64,000 nucleotides of DNA, from assembly GCA_029260795.1 (NCBI GenBank), contig JAJDCO010000135.1, positions 1-64,000 on the forward strand, in the 5' to 3' direction. A program made the position numbers and the translations under genes. The notes under the pieces are model-generated. The model searched no databases, had not been told where the DNA came from, and saw only the letters and a program-made list of their open reading frames with translations. The DNA comes from Planctomycetota bacterium (GTDB lineage: Bacteria; Planctomycetota; OFTM77). This document shows positions 36,104 to 44,068 of this stretch, piece by piece. How positions within the stretch are numbered: position 1 is the stretch's first letter; each line of letters begins with the position of its first letter.

Positions 36104-38790
36104 GCAGCGGAAGAGTCGACGATCCTGGGGATCGCAGCCCGGACCGTCCCGAAGGACTTCTCTCGAGTGAGGAGCGCCGGCGACTCGAAGCGACGATTCG
36201 CGACCTCAACCGCCAGTTCCTCGAGCTGGAAGAGGACGGGCTCGCCTCGTCGCTCGGAGAACTGAGTGATCGGCTGCAAGCGCTCGCACGTGAACCGGCC
36301 ATCCAGCGCCGGGCTCCGTTGAGTGAGGTGCTCGAGACCTTGCGCGAGCTGCTCGACCAAAGCGCCCGGGCCGAAGCTGGCTGGTCCTCGAGCGATACGG
36401 ACCTTCTGCTCGAGGCACTCGCGAACATCCTCGACGAGGCACGCCATCCCGGCTCCTGGCCGCCCGAGCTCGGCCGACGATTGGAAGAGCTCTGCCGGGC
36501 TCGTCGAATGGAGGGGGGACAGAGCGCGAGCGAAGACGGGGCGAATACCGACCCACCGGCGAGCGGGGAGACCCTCGAGGCGCACCCTTTCGGCAACCTC
36601 CCCGACATCGACGACTCCTTCCTGCTCGAGCTCTTCCGGGAGCAGTTCTTCGAAACGAGTGCCGAGATCGAGGAGCTCCTGCTTCGGCTCGAAAAAGGGA
36701 CAGACGATGCCGAGGTCGCCGGCGCTCTGAAGCGACACGTCCACAACCTCAAGGGCGCGGCTTTCCAGGCCGGCCTCGAGGTCGTCGGCAGCTACCTCCA
36801 CGCCTTCGAGGAGCGGCTGCGCCGACTCGAAGAGATCGACGATCTCGCCGCAGCGGGTCGGCTGCTCGGAGGTGTCGACACGGTGACGGCCTACGTGCGG
36901 ACGCCGAGCCCCGAGGGAGCCGAGCGGCTCCGAGTTGCGAGCCAGGAGCTCCTGTCGGACGACTGGCAACCGACGGTGGCAGTCGTCGACGAGATCGAGT
37001 CCAGTCAGAGTCCGATCAGTGGTCAGACGATTCGCGTCCAGATCGAGAAGCTCGACGAGCTGCTCGACGTGACCGGAGAGCTGGTCCAGCAACAGATCCG
37101 CCTCGACAGCTGGCTCGGCGGGCTGCGGTCGATCGTGGACGGGTTCAGCCGCGTCCTTCGACGACACCGCAAGCTGCGCGAGTACCTGGATGCGCAACGA
37201 CTGAAGATGCCGGCCGAGGTCGGAGATCGTCTGGTCGGTCTGGAGCGGAGCATTCGCATCGCGCTGGGCGATCTGCACAAGGGAGTGACGTCGTACATGA
37301 GCACGACCGAGACCGATGCCGCCTCCTCCCGCTCGTTGACGGCGCGGCTCAAGGACCATGTGATGAGCACTCGCATGGTGCCGGTGAGGACGCTCTTCGC
37401 CAGCGTGCCGCGGATCATCCGTGACTTGGGTCGCTCGCAGAGCAAGTCGGTCCTGCTCGTCCTCGAGGGAGAGGAGACGGAGCTGGATCGGCGCGTCGTG
37501 GATGCCGTCCGAGATCCACTGCTCCACTTGGTGCGCAACGCCATCGATCATGGACTCGAGACCGCCTCGGAGCGACGAGCCGCCGGGAAGCCGACCCAGG
37601 GCCGACTCACCTTGGCGGCTCGCCAGCACGGCGGCATGGTCCACCTTCGAATCAGTGACGACGGGCGGGGAATCGACCCGGAGCGCGTGCGCCAGAAAGC
37701 GGTCGGAGCCGGATTGCTCGAAGCCTCCGACTCGTCTCAGCTCGAAGAGTCCGAGCTTCTCGAGCTCGTCTTCAAGCCGGGCTTTTCAACCCGCGACGAG
37801 GCCAGCACCGTCTCGGGCCGAGGCATCGGGCTCGAGGTCGTTCACCGCGCCGTCGCGGCGTTGAACGGTCAGGTCGAGGTCGAATCGCGCTTGGGTCAGG
37901 GAACGTCTTTTCTGATCAAGCTGCCGCTGACGCTCGCCATCGTGCGAGGCCTGATCGTCGAGGCCGGCTCGGAGCGCTTCGTGATTCCGAGTAGCGCCGT
38001 CGAGAACCTGATCCAGGTCGAGCCCGCACAGGTCGGCACTCTGGCAGGTCGCACGGTACTCGAGCTCGAGGGGCGCTCGGTCCCGCTGGAATCGCTCACG
38101 GCCCTGGTCGGTGCGCCGCCGCGGCTGGAGGAGCCCGCCAAGTCGGAAGCTCTCATCAACGTCGTGCTTCTCACTCACGACGAAAGGGATCTCGGAGTCC
38201 TGGTCGATGCTCCCCTCGGCGAGCGCTGGACGGTCGTCAAGCAGCTCTCCCAAGTGTTCGACAGCGCACGCCTCGCCTCGGGCGCGACGACATTGGGCTC
38301 GGGTGAGGTCGTGGTCGTGCTCGATGCCGGAGAGCTCGTGCGGGCGGGAGCGCACCGACGAGGCAGCTCATTCGAGGAGGTCGGATTCGCTCGGGAAGCC
38401 ACGGCACCGCCTCCGGCTCGACTCCGCCGAGTCGTCTTGGGACCGGACCTGGAAGAGAACGAGTTGCGAGAAACGCTCGAGGCCCTGGGCCTGCAGCTCG
38501 AGGCGACGTCGCAGGCGAGCGAAGTACTCGTCAGGGCTCAAGACTCGGCGGTCGTGCTGATCTTGTTACGAATCTCGCCCGCGGACCGTCGAACGGTCGC
38601 ACTCGTGAAGCGCTTGAAGGGTGACGAGAGAACTCGGCGAGTCCCTCTCGTGCTGGTCGGGACCGAAGACTCCGACACCCTTCGGCGAGAGGGTCTCGAA
38701 GCGGGTGCGAGCGGCTTCATCGTTCAATCGGAAGTCGGCGGCGAGTCCTTCTCGAGAATGATCCACCGCTTCACGCGACGGGGACTCTGA
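36100..38790 (+). CDS. cheA: CheA-type histidine kinase with C-terminal degenerate receiver
   Basis: The 896-residue protein has an N-terminal helical region (1-170) without assigned function, then an Hpt domain with phosphoacceptor His215 (HNLKGAA), the dimerisation domain (LDELLDVTGELV), the ATPase domain (LVRNAIDHGLE, ISDDGRGID, GRGIGLEVV) and a CheW-like regulatory domain (LPLTLAIVRGLIVEAG). Residues about 777-896 are a receiver fold in which the phosphoacceptor Asp is replaced by Arg824 (LILLRIS) and the conserved Lys by Gln876 (GFIVQSE). This receiver therefore cannot be phosphorylated in the usual way. It overlaps cheW copy 2 by four bases. Confidence 0.92.
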   Translation: MSSGRVDDPGDRSPDRPEGLLSSEERRRLEATIRDLNRQFLELEEDGLASSLGELSDRLQALAREPAIQRRAPLSEVLETLRELLDQSARAEAGWSSSDTDLLLEALANILDEARHPGSWPPELGRRLEELCRARRMEGGQSASEDGANTDPPASGETLEAHPFGNLPDIDDSFLLELFREQFFETSAEIEELLLRLEKGTDDAEVAGALKRHVHNLKGAAFQAGLEVVGSYLHAFEERLRRLEEIDDLAAAGRLLGGVDTVTAYVRTPSPEGAERLRVASQELLSDDWQPTVAVVDEIESSQSPISGQTIRVQIEKLDELLDVTGELVQQQIRLDSWLGGLRSIVDGFSRVLRRHRKLREYLDAQRLKMPAEVGDRLVGLERSIRIALGDLHKGVTSYMSTTETDAASSRSLTARLKDHVMSTRMVPVRTLFASVPRIIRDLGRSQSKSVLLVLEGEETELDRRVVDAVRDPLLHLVRNAIDHGLETASERRAAGKPTQGRLTLAARQHGGMVHLRISDDGRGIDPERVRQKAVGAGLLEASDSSQLEESELLELVFKPGFSTRDEASTVSGRGIGLEVVHRAVAALNGQVEVESRLGQGTSFLIKLPLTLAIVRGLIVEAGSERFVIPSSAVENLIQVEPAQVGTLAGRTVLELEGRSVPLESLTALVGAPPRLEEPAKSEALINVVLLTHDERDLGVLVDAPLGERWTVVKQLSQVFDSARLASGATTLGSGEVVVVLDAGELVRAGAHRRGSSFEEVGFAREATAPPPARLRRVVLGPDLEENELRETLEALGLQLEATSQASEVLVRAQDSAVVLILLRISPADRRTVALVKRLKGDERTRRVPLVLVGTEDSDTLRREGLEAGASGFIVQSEVGGESFSRMIHRFTRRGL

Positions 38791-38837
38791 GAAACCCGGT
38801 CGCGGAGTCGCCCGTTCGAGGCGGAGGAGCTCTCCGT

Positions 38838-39344
38838 CTACTCGGCGTCTACCGAGTTTTCAGCCGGTGCGGCCGCACTCGGGGCTTCGGTGGGTTTGGA
38901 AGGCTCCTCGGCGTCTTCCTCGGCCTTCGGTGCCGCCTCGTCGGCGTCGTCCGAATCGCCGAGAAGGTCGCCGGCGACCTTCGAGAGCACGACTCGAACG
39001 CGCTCGGATTCGAAGGGCTTGAGGATGTAGCCGTTGGCATTGAGCTCCCGGCAACGCATCACTTCGTCACGACTCTGAAGACCGGAGATCATCACGACCT
39101 TGGTTTGAGAATCGTCTTGGCGGATCTTCTCGAGAACTTCGATGCCGCTCAGGTTGGGCATGAGGATATCGAGGAGGACGAGAGGCGGTCGATGCTCGAC
39201 CCAAAGATCGAGGGCGGCTCGCCCATCGGAAGCCAGGTGAATCGGTCCGAAGCCGAGGTCTGACACCAGGCCGTTGAGGAGCCGCTGCGTCATCGTCGAG
39301 TCGTCCGCGATGAGCACGGCTTTCGATGAGGAATCGGAGGGCAT
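38838..39344 (-). CDS. Stand-alone response regulator (CheY-like) with acidic tail
   Basis: The 168-residue protein is a receiver with the acidic pair Asp14/Asp15, phosphoacceptor Asp59 (LLDILMP) and Lys109 (GYILKPF), all intact. The last 45 residues form an acidic, Ala/Glu/Pro-rich tail without structure motifs. It is convergent with cheA (47-base gap) and divergent from the NtrC-type gene, and is the likely phosphorylation target of the CheA. No output domain is present, so it probably binds a partner. Confidence 0.9.
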   Translation of the reverse strand: MPSDSSSKAVLIADDSTMTQRLLNGLVSDLGFGPIHLASDGRAALDLWVEHRPPLVLLDILMPNLSGIEVLEKIRQDDSQTKVVMISGLQSRDEVMRCRELNANGYILKPFESERVRVVLSKVAGDLLGDSDDADEAAPKAEEDAEEPSKPTEAPSAAAPAENSVDAE

Positions 39345-39435
39345 TCGAAGATTCCTGGGTCTGCGAGGGATGAGCAGGGAACGGCTCCTGCGATGCTCTC
39401 TCTATCGACTCGACCTCGAAGGAAACTGGAGGCGG

Positions 39436-39476
39436 CGTGGCACGGGGTCACCCGCCCAGGTTGGCGCCGTGGCACG
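39436..39476. promoter_or_regulatory. Two identical 9-bp palindromes in a divergent promoter region
   Basis: CGTGGCACG (a palindrome around a central G) occurs at 39436-39444 and again at 39468-39476, 32 bases apart, which is three DNA turns. Both lie between the stand-alone receiver gene and the NtrC-type gene. The arrangement suggests binding sites for a dimeric regulator such as a sigma-54 activator. A -12 element of sigma-54 promoters (TTGC) at the right distance is not seen. Confidence 0.4.
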
Positions 39477-39603
39477 TTTCAGGGGCGGCACCGGGAAAGC
39501 CGACAGAGCCAGTGGGACATTCGTCGCATCGCGACCGTTTCGCGGTGATGGGCTGAATCGCGAATTCCCAGGGCATCGAGAAGGTCGTGGGGCGTGGAGA
39601 CGC

Positions 39604-41040
39604 ATGAGCGAGATCGGTGAGATCGCTCGCAGTCAATCGAAGAAGCGCGGTCGAGTCCCCCTCATCCTGGTGGTGGACGACGAGCTCTTCACTCGAACCT
39701 TGATCACTCGCTGTCTCGAGCGAGGCGGTTACAAGGTCGCTCAAGCGGATTCGGGAGAAGCCGCCTTGGCGTACGTCGAGAAGCGTTGGCCCGATCTGAT
39801 CCTGCTCGACGTGATGCTGCCTCAGATGGGCGGCGTCGAGGTCCTGCGCCGAGTCCGATCGATGCGGGACGACGTACCGGTCATCATGGTTTCGGGCATC
39901 GACGAGGTTGAAACGGCGGTCGAGTCCTTGCGTGAAGGCGCCGAAGACTTCATCCAGAAGCCGTTCGAAGAAGAGCGCCTGGTCGTCACGATTCGGAACA
40001 CTCTCGAGCGAACGGGTCTCCAGCGCGATGTTCGACGGCTTCAGGACGAGCTGACCGGGGAGCGACTCAATCGCCGCTTGATCGGTAGCTCGCCCCGCTG
40101 GCGCCAGGTTCTTCAGCTCATCGAGAAGGTCCGCAACAGCAACATCACGGTCCTCATCGAAGGCGAGAGCGGCGTCGGCAAGGAGGTCGTGGCTCACACT
40201 CTGCACGAGTCGAGCGTGCGAGCCGATGGACCGTTCGTCTCGGTCAACTGCGGTGCGATTCCCGAGTCCTTGCTGGAGAGCGAGCTCTTCGGGCACGAGA
40301 AGGGCGCTTTTACGGGAGCGACCTCTGCCAAGTCGGGACGATTCGAGCAGGCGAACGGAGGCACTCTCTTCCTCGACGAGATCGGGGAGATGACGATGCC
40401 CACGCAGGTGCGGTTGCTGCGCGCGCTCCAAGAGCGCGTCGTGCAACGAGTCGGTGGAACGGCCGACATCCCGGTCGACATTCGCGTGGTCTGCGCCACC
40501 AACAAGGACTTGGCCGACGAGATGAAGTGCGAGCGCTTCCGCAAGGACCTCTACTTCCGTGTCGCGGCCTTCCCGATCTTCGTGCCTCCGCTGCGCGAGC
40601 GTCGCGAGGACGTCGCTCCTCTGGCCGCCCACTTCATCGAGCGCATTCGGAAGCGGGACAATCGCGAGATCTCCGGCTTGGCTCCCGAATCGCTTCGACT
40701 CCTCGAGCGCTATCGGTGGACCGGCAACGTGCGGGAGCTCGAGAACGTCATCGAGCGAGCCGTGCTGATCCAAGAAGGACCGGTCATTCACAAGGAGTCG
40801 CTTCCCGCCTACGTGGCCCAGGGCGAAGACGGTCCCTCGCATTCGGACGACACCTTCGGCGATCGATCTGCCGATCGCAGCGACGACCAGATCCTGAGCT
40901 TCGAAGAGGAGGAGCGGAACATCCTCATTCGCGCTCTCCGGATCACGGGCGGCAACATTCAGGAAGCCTCGGAGCGCCTTCGAATCGGTCGCGCCACCTT
41001 GTATCGAAAGATCCAGAAGTACGGAATCAAGGTGGGATGA
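39604..41040 (+). CDS. NtrC-type sigma-54-dependent response regulator
   Basis: The start at 39604 (MSEIGEIARS) gives 478 residues with receiver (Asp25/26, Asp69, Lys119), AAA+ domain and Fis-type DNA-binding domain. Walker A (GESGVGKE), the GAFTGA loop that contacts sigma-54 (KGAFTGATSA), Walker B (TLFLDEIGEM) and the C-terminal helix-turn-helix (NIQEASERLRIGRATLYRKIQKYGI) are complete. It is expected to activate sigma-54 promoters after phosphorylation. It is separated by only the divergent receiver gene from cheA, and overlaps a glycosyltransferase gene, so it may link the chemosensory island to polysaccharide synthesis. Confidence 0.92.
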   Translation: MSEIGEIARSQSKKRGRVPLILVVDDELFTRTLITRCLERGGYKVAQADSGEAALAYVEKRWPDLILLDVMLPQMGGVEVLRRVRSMRDDVPVIMVSGIDEVETAVESLREGAEDFIQKPFEEERLVVTIRNTLERTGLQRDVRRLQDELTGERLNRRLIGSSPRWRQVLQLIEKVRNSNITVLIEGESGVGKEVVAHTLHESSVRADGPFVSVNCGAIPESLLESELFGHEKGAFTGATSAKSGRFEQANGGTLFLDEIGEMTMPTQVRLLRALQERVVQRVGGTADIPVDIRVVCATNKDLADEMKCERFRKDLYFRVAAFPIFVPPLRERREDVAPLAAHFIERIRKRDNREISGLAPESLRLLERYRWTGNVRELENVIERAVLIQEGPVIHKESLPAYVAQGEDGPSHSDDTFGDRSADRSDDQILSFEEEERNILIRALRITGGNIQEASERLRIGRATLYRKIQKYGIKVG

Positions 41041-41915
41041 GCGACTCGAATGCTCCTCGGAAGGTGTCGGGCCCGGACGCGCGTCGTGTTCGACTTCTGG
41101 GGCTGGACCTCGAAGATTGGACCCTCGCCGAAGCGGCACATGCCATCACCGCCGCGGCCGACTCCGGACGCAGTACCGTCGTCTACTTCGTCAATGCGCA
41201 CTGCTACAACGTGGCGCGTCGGAATCTCGAGTACCGTCGGTCGTTGAGATCGGCGACCTGGCTCCTGCCCGACGGATCCGGAGTGCGCTGGGCGGCACAG
41301 CTCTTTCGGACGCCCCTTCGGGACAACCCCAACGGCACGGACCTCTTCCCTTATCTCTGTGATCGTGCCGCGGTCAGCGGGAATCGGCTCTTCCTGCTCG
41401 GAGGTCGTCCCGGGATCGCCGAGAAGATGGCGCGACGTCTCAAGACCACCTGGCCCGATCTGATGATCGCGGGCACGCTGCCGGGCGAGTTCGAGGAGAA
41501 GCGCGCCGGAAAGATCGTCGAGGCCGTACGAGTCTCGCGCCCGGATGTCCTCTTCGTCGCGGGCGGCGTTCCGGTCCAGGAAGTCTGGATCGAGCGCTAT
41601 CGTGACCTCCTCGAGGTCCCCGTCATCCTCGGCGTCGGCGGCCTCTTCGACTTCTTCGCCGGTGAGGTCTCCCGCGCTCCACTCGCCCTCCGCCGAGCGG
41701 GCCTCGAGTGGACCTGGCGATTGCTTCAAGAGCCTCAGCGTCTTTGGCAGCGGTATCTCATCGGGAATCCCGACTTCATGGCATGGGTCGCCTACCACCG
41801 CCTCCGGGGTGGGGGGCTGCCCAGCGAAGAGATCTCCGATTTGGCGCCCATCTCCGTCACTCGCACCCGAGTGGCGTCGAATCGCTCACGGCGCACGCCT
41901 CGCTCTCCGAGCTGA
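41037..41915 (+). CDS. WecG/TagA/CpsF family glycosyltransferase
   Basis: The ATG at 41037 overlaps the stop of the NtrC-type gene (ATGA). The 292-residue protein has the family features VVYFVNAHCYNVARR, LLPDGSGVRWAA with the catalytic acidic residue, NPNGTDLFPYLCD, LFLLGGRPGIAEK and VGGLFDFFAGEVSRAP. This GT26 family adds ManNAc-type or related residues to polyprenyl-linked intermediates at the membrane surface, as an early step in cell-surface polysaccharides. The fusion of translation with the sigma-54 activator suggests joint control. Confidence 0.88.
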   Translation: MSDSNAPRKVSGPDARRVRLLGLDLEDWTLAEAAHAITAAADSGRSTVVYFVNAHCYNVARRNLEYRRSLRSATWLLPDGSGVRWAAQLFRTPLRDNPNGTDLFPYLCDRAAVSGNRLFLLGGRPGIAEKMARRLKTTWPDLMIAGTLPGEFEEKRAGKIVEAVRVSRPDVLFVAGGVPVQEVWIERYRDLLEVPVILGVGGLFDFFAGEVSRAPLALRRAGLEWTWRLLQEPQRLWQRYLIGNPDFMAWVAYHRLRGGGLPSEEISDLAPISVTRTRVASNRSRRTPRSPS

Positions 41916-42043
41916 GCCGGCGATTTCTCGTTCAAGTCGCGAGCGAGCCCCTTCCGAAGGGATTCGGAGAGCGGTCGAGCGTCTGTCCGGCGTTCGTCCG
42001 TGGACGCCCTGTGCTGCCAAGAAGTCCCAGCGGAGCTCTGAAC

Positions 42044-42403
42044 GTGACCCATCCGGAACAATCCACCGGACAGCTGGAACGCCGCCGATCCCAGCGCCGT
42101 GAAGGCGAGTCGAGAGGTGTCCTCGTCCGATTCTCGCTCGAGGGCGGGACGGACTGGAGCGCGGAGCTCGAAGCCGAGCTCCTCGACATGTCCGAGGTCG
42201 GCATCGCATTCTGCATTCCCCGACAAGACACCGATCCCGTCGAGGAGGGAACGACCTGTCGCCTCGAGCTCGGCCGCGACCCGGAGCATCGGATTCGGTT
42301 CGAAGGTCCGATCGTGCGACGGATCGAAGGCGAACGCCTTGCCTACGCTCTCGAGATTCAGCATGTGCAGCCACTCGGCGACGACTTGGACCGGACGCAC
42401 TGA
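42044..42403 (+). CDS. PilZ domain protein (c-di-GMP receptor)
   Basis: The start is a GTG at 42044 preceded by GGAG. The 119-residue protein carries the c-di-GMP-binding RxxxR in the N-terminal loop (LERRRSQRRE) and the strand motif DxSxxG (LLDMSEVGIAF), followed by the six-stranded barrel (CRLELG, FEGPIVRRI, LAYALEIQHV). Both binding motifs are complete, so it should bind c-di-GMP. It lies between two glycosyltransferase genes, typical for control of exopolysaccharide. In front of it, 41916-42043 holds no gene. Confidence 0.85.
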   Translation: MTHPEQSTGQLERRRSQRREGESRGVLVRFSLEGGTDWSAELEAELLDMSEVGIAFCIPRQDTDPVEEGTTCRLELGRDPEHRIRFEGPIVRRIEGERLAYALEIQHVQPLGDDLDRTH

Positions 42404-42422
42404 TTGGATCGGTTGGCGCGCG

Positions 42423-42446
42423 TCTCGGCCGGAGATCCGGCCGAGA
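42423..42446. terminator. Strong GC hairpin between convergent genes
   Basis: A perfect 10-base stem (TCTCGGCCGG / CCGGCCGAGA) with a four-base loop lies between the PilZ gene and the GT4 gene, which converge. The stem extends with GCG/CGC pairs. No U tract follows on either strand, so it may be a bidirectional terminator or an RNA-end-protecting hairpin. Confidence 0.5.
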
Positions 42447-42470
42447 GCGACGCGGCCACCGCGGCCGTCC

Positions 42471-43721
42471 TCAGGTCGACGGCGGTGAGGTGCGATCGAT
42501 CTCGGGCCGAGGAGGCTCGGTGTCGTCCACGAGGTCCTCGATCCACTCGGCCGGTAGCTGATCCGGCACCGCCCAATCCACCTCGGTCTGGGCCGGTCGT
42601 TCGACCGTCTGCTCACGATACACGTTCATGAGCTGGTCGAGGTTCTCGTGAAGGTTGAAGTGCATCCCGGCGATTCGGCGGCTCGCGTCTCCGAAGAGGC
42701 GGCGCTCCGACTCGCTCATGAGCAAGAGCTTCTCGACACTCCAGCTGAGCGCTTCGGCATTGGATGGCAGGGACAAGAGGCCGTTGACGCCGTCCTCGAT
42801 CACTTCACACGCGTCCTCGGACCAAGCGGCGACGATGGGCAAGCCGGCGGCGAGGACCTCGACCGCTCCCATCGGTAGCGGCTCTCCGCTGGCGGGCACG
42901 AGACCGATGTCGGACGCGGCCAACAGCTCCGGGAGATCCGGGCGCGGACCGACGTAGATGAGCTGTGCTTCGACACCGGCGCGTTGAAAGCTGTCGAGCA
43001 GCCGAGGCCGAACGGGACCGTCGCCCAGAAGCAGCAACCGGACGTGGGGGTACTTCTCTCTCAGCCGCTCGAGGAGAGGCAGGAGTCGATCGTGTCCACT
43101 GCGAGCGTCCATCTTGCCCGGGACCGCAACGAGGAGGTCCTCTTCGGAAAGCCCCAGGCCTCGACGAAGCTCGGATCGGGAGCCGTGAGTTGGGAACATC
43201 TCGGAGAGGACTCCCGGGCGCTGGACCTCGATGAAGTCGGGATGGAGCTGGAAGTGCTCCACCAGCCGGCGAGCGGCCGAGCGAGAGGTCGTGAAGATTC
43301 GAGCAGCGTGCCGCAGGTGCTCGGAGTAGGAGGCCAACGTCCGCGCCGGCAGCTCAGCCAGGGCGGGGGGGACGCTGGCGAAGCTCACCAGGAAGGGAGT
43401 TCGCGTTCGACAGGTCAATGAAAGCGGGATCTCGGCCGTGAGCGGTGACGACAGATGAAAGTGGACCAGGTCGGCATGGGCGAACAGCTCATAGGCGGTG
43501 CGGCTCCAACCGACGAGGCTCCATCGTCGGCGAGGCACGCAACGGATCACGCGTCCCAGGCCGCGCTTGTCGAGGACGCTCAACCAGCGCTGCAGCCCGT
43601 GGGCCCGTGGGCAAAGGAGGCTGACCTCGTGGCCGCTGGCGGCAGCACGACTCATGGTTGCCGAGAGTTGGACTTCGGGGGCTCCGAACTCCACGGCTTC
43701 CGTGAGATAGACGATGCTCAT
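42471..43721 (-). CDS. Family 4 glycosyltransferase
   Basis: The 416-residue protein has the GT-B fold: an N-terminal domain starting MSIVYLTEAVEFGAPEVQLS and a C-terminal domain with [34 protein letters not shown] and the sugar-nucleotide-binding E-x7-E motif (EPLPMGAVE). It probably adds a sugar to an exopolysaccharide or lipid-linked glycan. It is convergent with the PilZ gene. Its start is 87 bases downstream of the terminator of the candidate RNA at 43808-44034, so its leader may be part of that RNA's read-through transcript. Confidence 0.88.
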   Translation of the reverse strand: MSIVYLTEAVEFGAPEVQLSATMSRAAASGHEVSLLCPRAHGLQRWLSVLDKRGLGRVIRCVPRRRWSLVGWSRTAYELFAHADLVHFHLSSPLTAEIPLSLTCRTRTPFLVSFASVPPALAELPARTLASYSEHLRHAARIFTTSRSAARRLVEHFQLHPDFIEVQRPGVLSEMFPTHGSRSELRRGLGLSEEDLLVAVPGKMDARSGHDRLLPLLERLREKYPHVRLLLLGDGPVRPRLLDSFQRAGVEAQLIYVGPRPDLPELLAASDIGLVPASGEPLPMGAVEVLAAGLPIVAAWSEDACEVIEDGVNGLLSLPSNAEALSWSVEKLLLMSESERRLFGDASRRIAGMHFNLHENLDQLMNVYREQTVERPAQTEVDWAVPDQLPAEWIEDLVDDTEPPRPEIDRTSPPST

Positions 43722-43814
43722 GTGCGGCTCTCATCAACGCAGGAGCGGCGGGCGGATTCCGCGAGCGTCAAAGCGCTCACGCCATTAGGCGTGGCGAGAA
43801 AGAAGCTAAAAAGT

Positions 43815-43854
43815 GGGGCCGCAGTCCAGCTGTGGCGTGACGGACTGCGACCCC
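43815..43854 (-). terminator. Intrinsic terminator of the candidate RNA
   Basis: On the minus strand a 13-pair stem (GGGGTCGCAGTCC / GGACTGCGGCCCC, one U-G pair) with a 14-base loop is followed by ACTTTTT. It is the best Rho-independent terminator in the window. Confidence 0.75.
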
Positions 43855-43876
43855 GGTGCAACGCATCTTCCTCGCC

Positions 43877-43900
43877 CAGCCGATCGGGCGAGATCGGCTG
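43877..43900 (-). other. Nine-pair hairpin of the candidate RNA
   Basis: A perfect stem CAGCCGATC / GATCGGCTG with a six-base loop lies just upstream of the terminator hairpin on the minus strand. Confidence 0.55.
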
Positions 43901-43931
43901 CTCGAGACGGAACGAAACCCGTGCAGAAGGA

Positions 43932-43968
43932 CACAGTCATCAGGGCGGAGGCACCCCTGATTCACTGC
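43932..43968 (-). other. Central hairpin of the candidate RNA
   Basis: A seven-pair stem (ATCAGGG / CCCTGAT) around a nine-base loop is extended past a small internal loop by six more pairs (GCAGT / ACTGTG region), one of them G-U on the minus strand. The motif supports a folded RNA rather than coding sequence. Confidence 0.5.
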
Positions 43969-44040
43969 GAGGGGAGGTCTCTTGGCAAACGGAGGTAAAG
44001 ACTCTTCCCGAGGCGGGTTCGCTCCTTTCAGAGCACTGGA

Positions 44041-44068
44041 ACTATACCCCACGACCCGCGGAATGCAA
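44041..44068 (-). promoter_or_regulatory. Promoter of the candidate RNA
   Basis: On the minus strand TTGCAT (44068-44063) and TATAGT (44046-44041) are separated by 16 bases. The -10 box differs from consensus at one base. The predicted start, G44034, coincides with the first base of the 5' hairpin. Confidence 0.6.

Larger units (their letters stand above)
43808..44034 (-). ncRNA. Candidate structured small RNA of about 227 nt
   Basis: This gap between two minus-strand genes has no plausible reading frame longer than 30 codons. Reading the minus strand, a promoter (44068-44041) is followed at the expected distance by G44034, the first base of a hairpin GCUCU-GAAA-GGAGC (44034-44021). A small CCCG/CGGG hairpin (44017-44007), a longer hairpin (43968-43932), a perfect nine-base stem (43900-43877) and a terminator (43854-43815, then UUUUU) follow. 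Two stem pairs are G-U on this strand but would be mismatched C-A on the other, which supports minus-strand transcription. No similarity to 6S, SRP, tmRNA or RNase P cores is seen. It may be a trans-acting RNA or a leader of the GT4 gene. Confidence 0.6.

Noticed and set aside
39436-39476. TGGCACG as the -24 element of a sigma-54 promoter
   Set aside because: The -12 element (TTGC) is missing at the required spacing after both copies; the sites are better explained as operators.
43777-43866. 29-codon reading frame preceded by GAGGAAG inside the candidate RNA
   Set aside because: It covers both arms of the terminator hairpin and has an arginine- and alanine-rich sequence without conserved features. 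It is kept as an alternative reading but is less likely than a non-coding RNA.
44007-44025. GGTTCGC sequence resembling a tRNA T-loop
   Set aside because: No matching anticodon stem, D-arm or acceptor stem on either strand.
43808-44034. Identity of the candidate RNA as 6S, SRP, tmRNA or RNase P
   Set aside because: The ends do not pair as in 6S RNA, and the GGAAG/GCAG SRP core, the tmRNA acceptor end and the RNase P core were not found.
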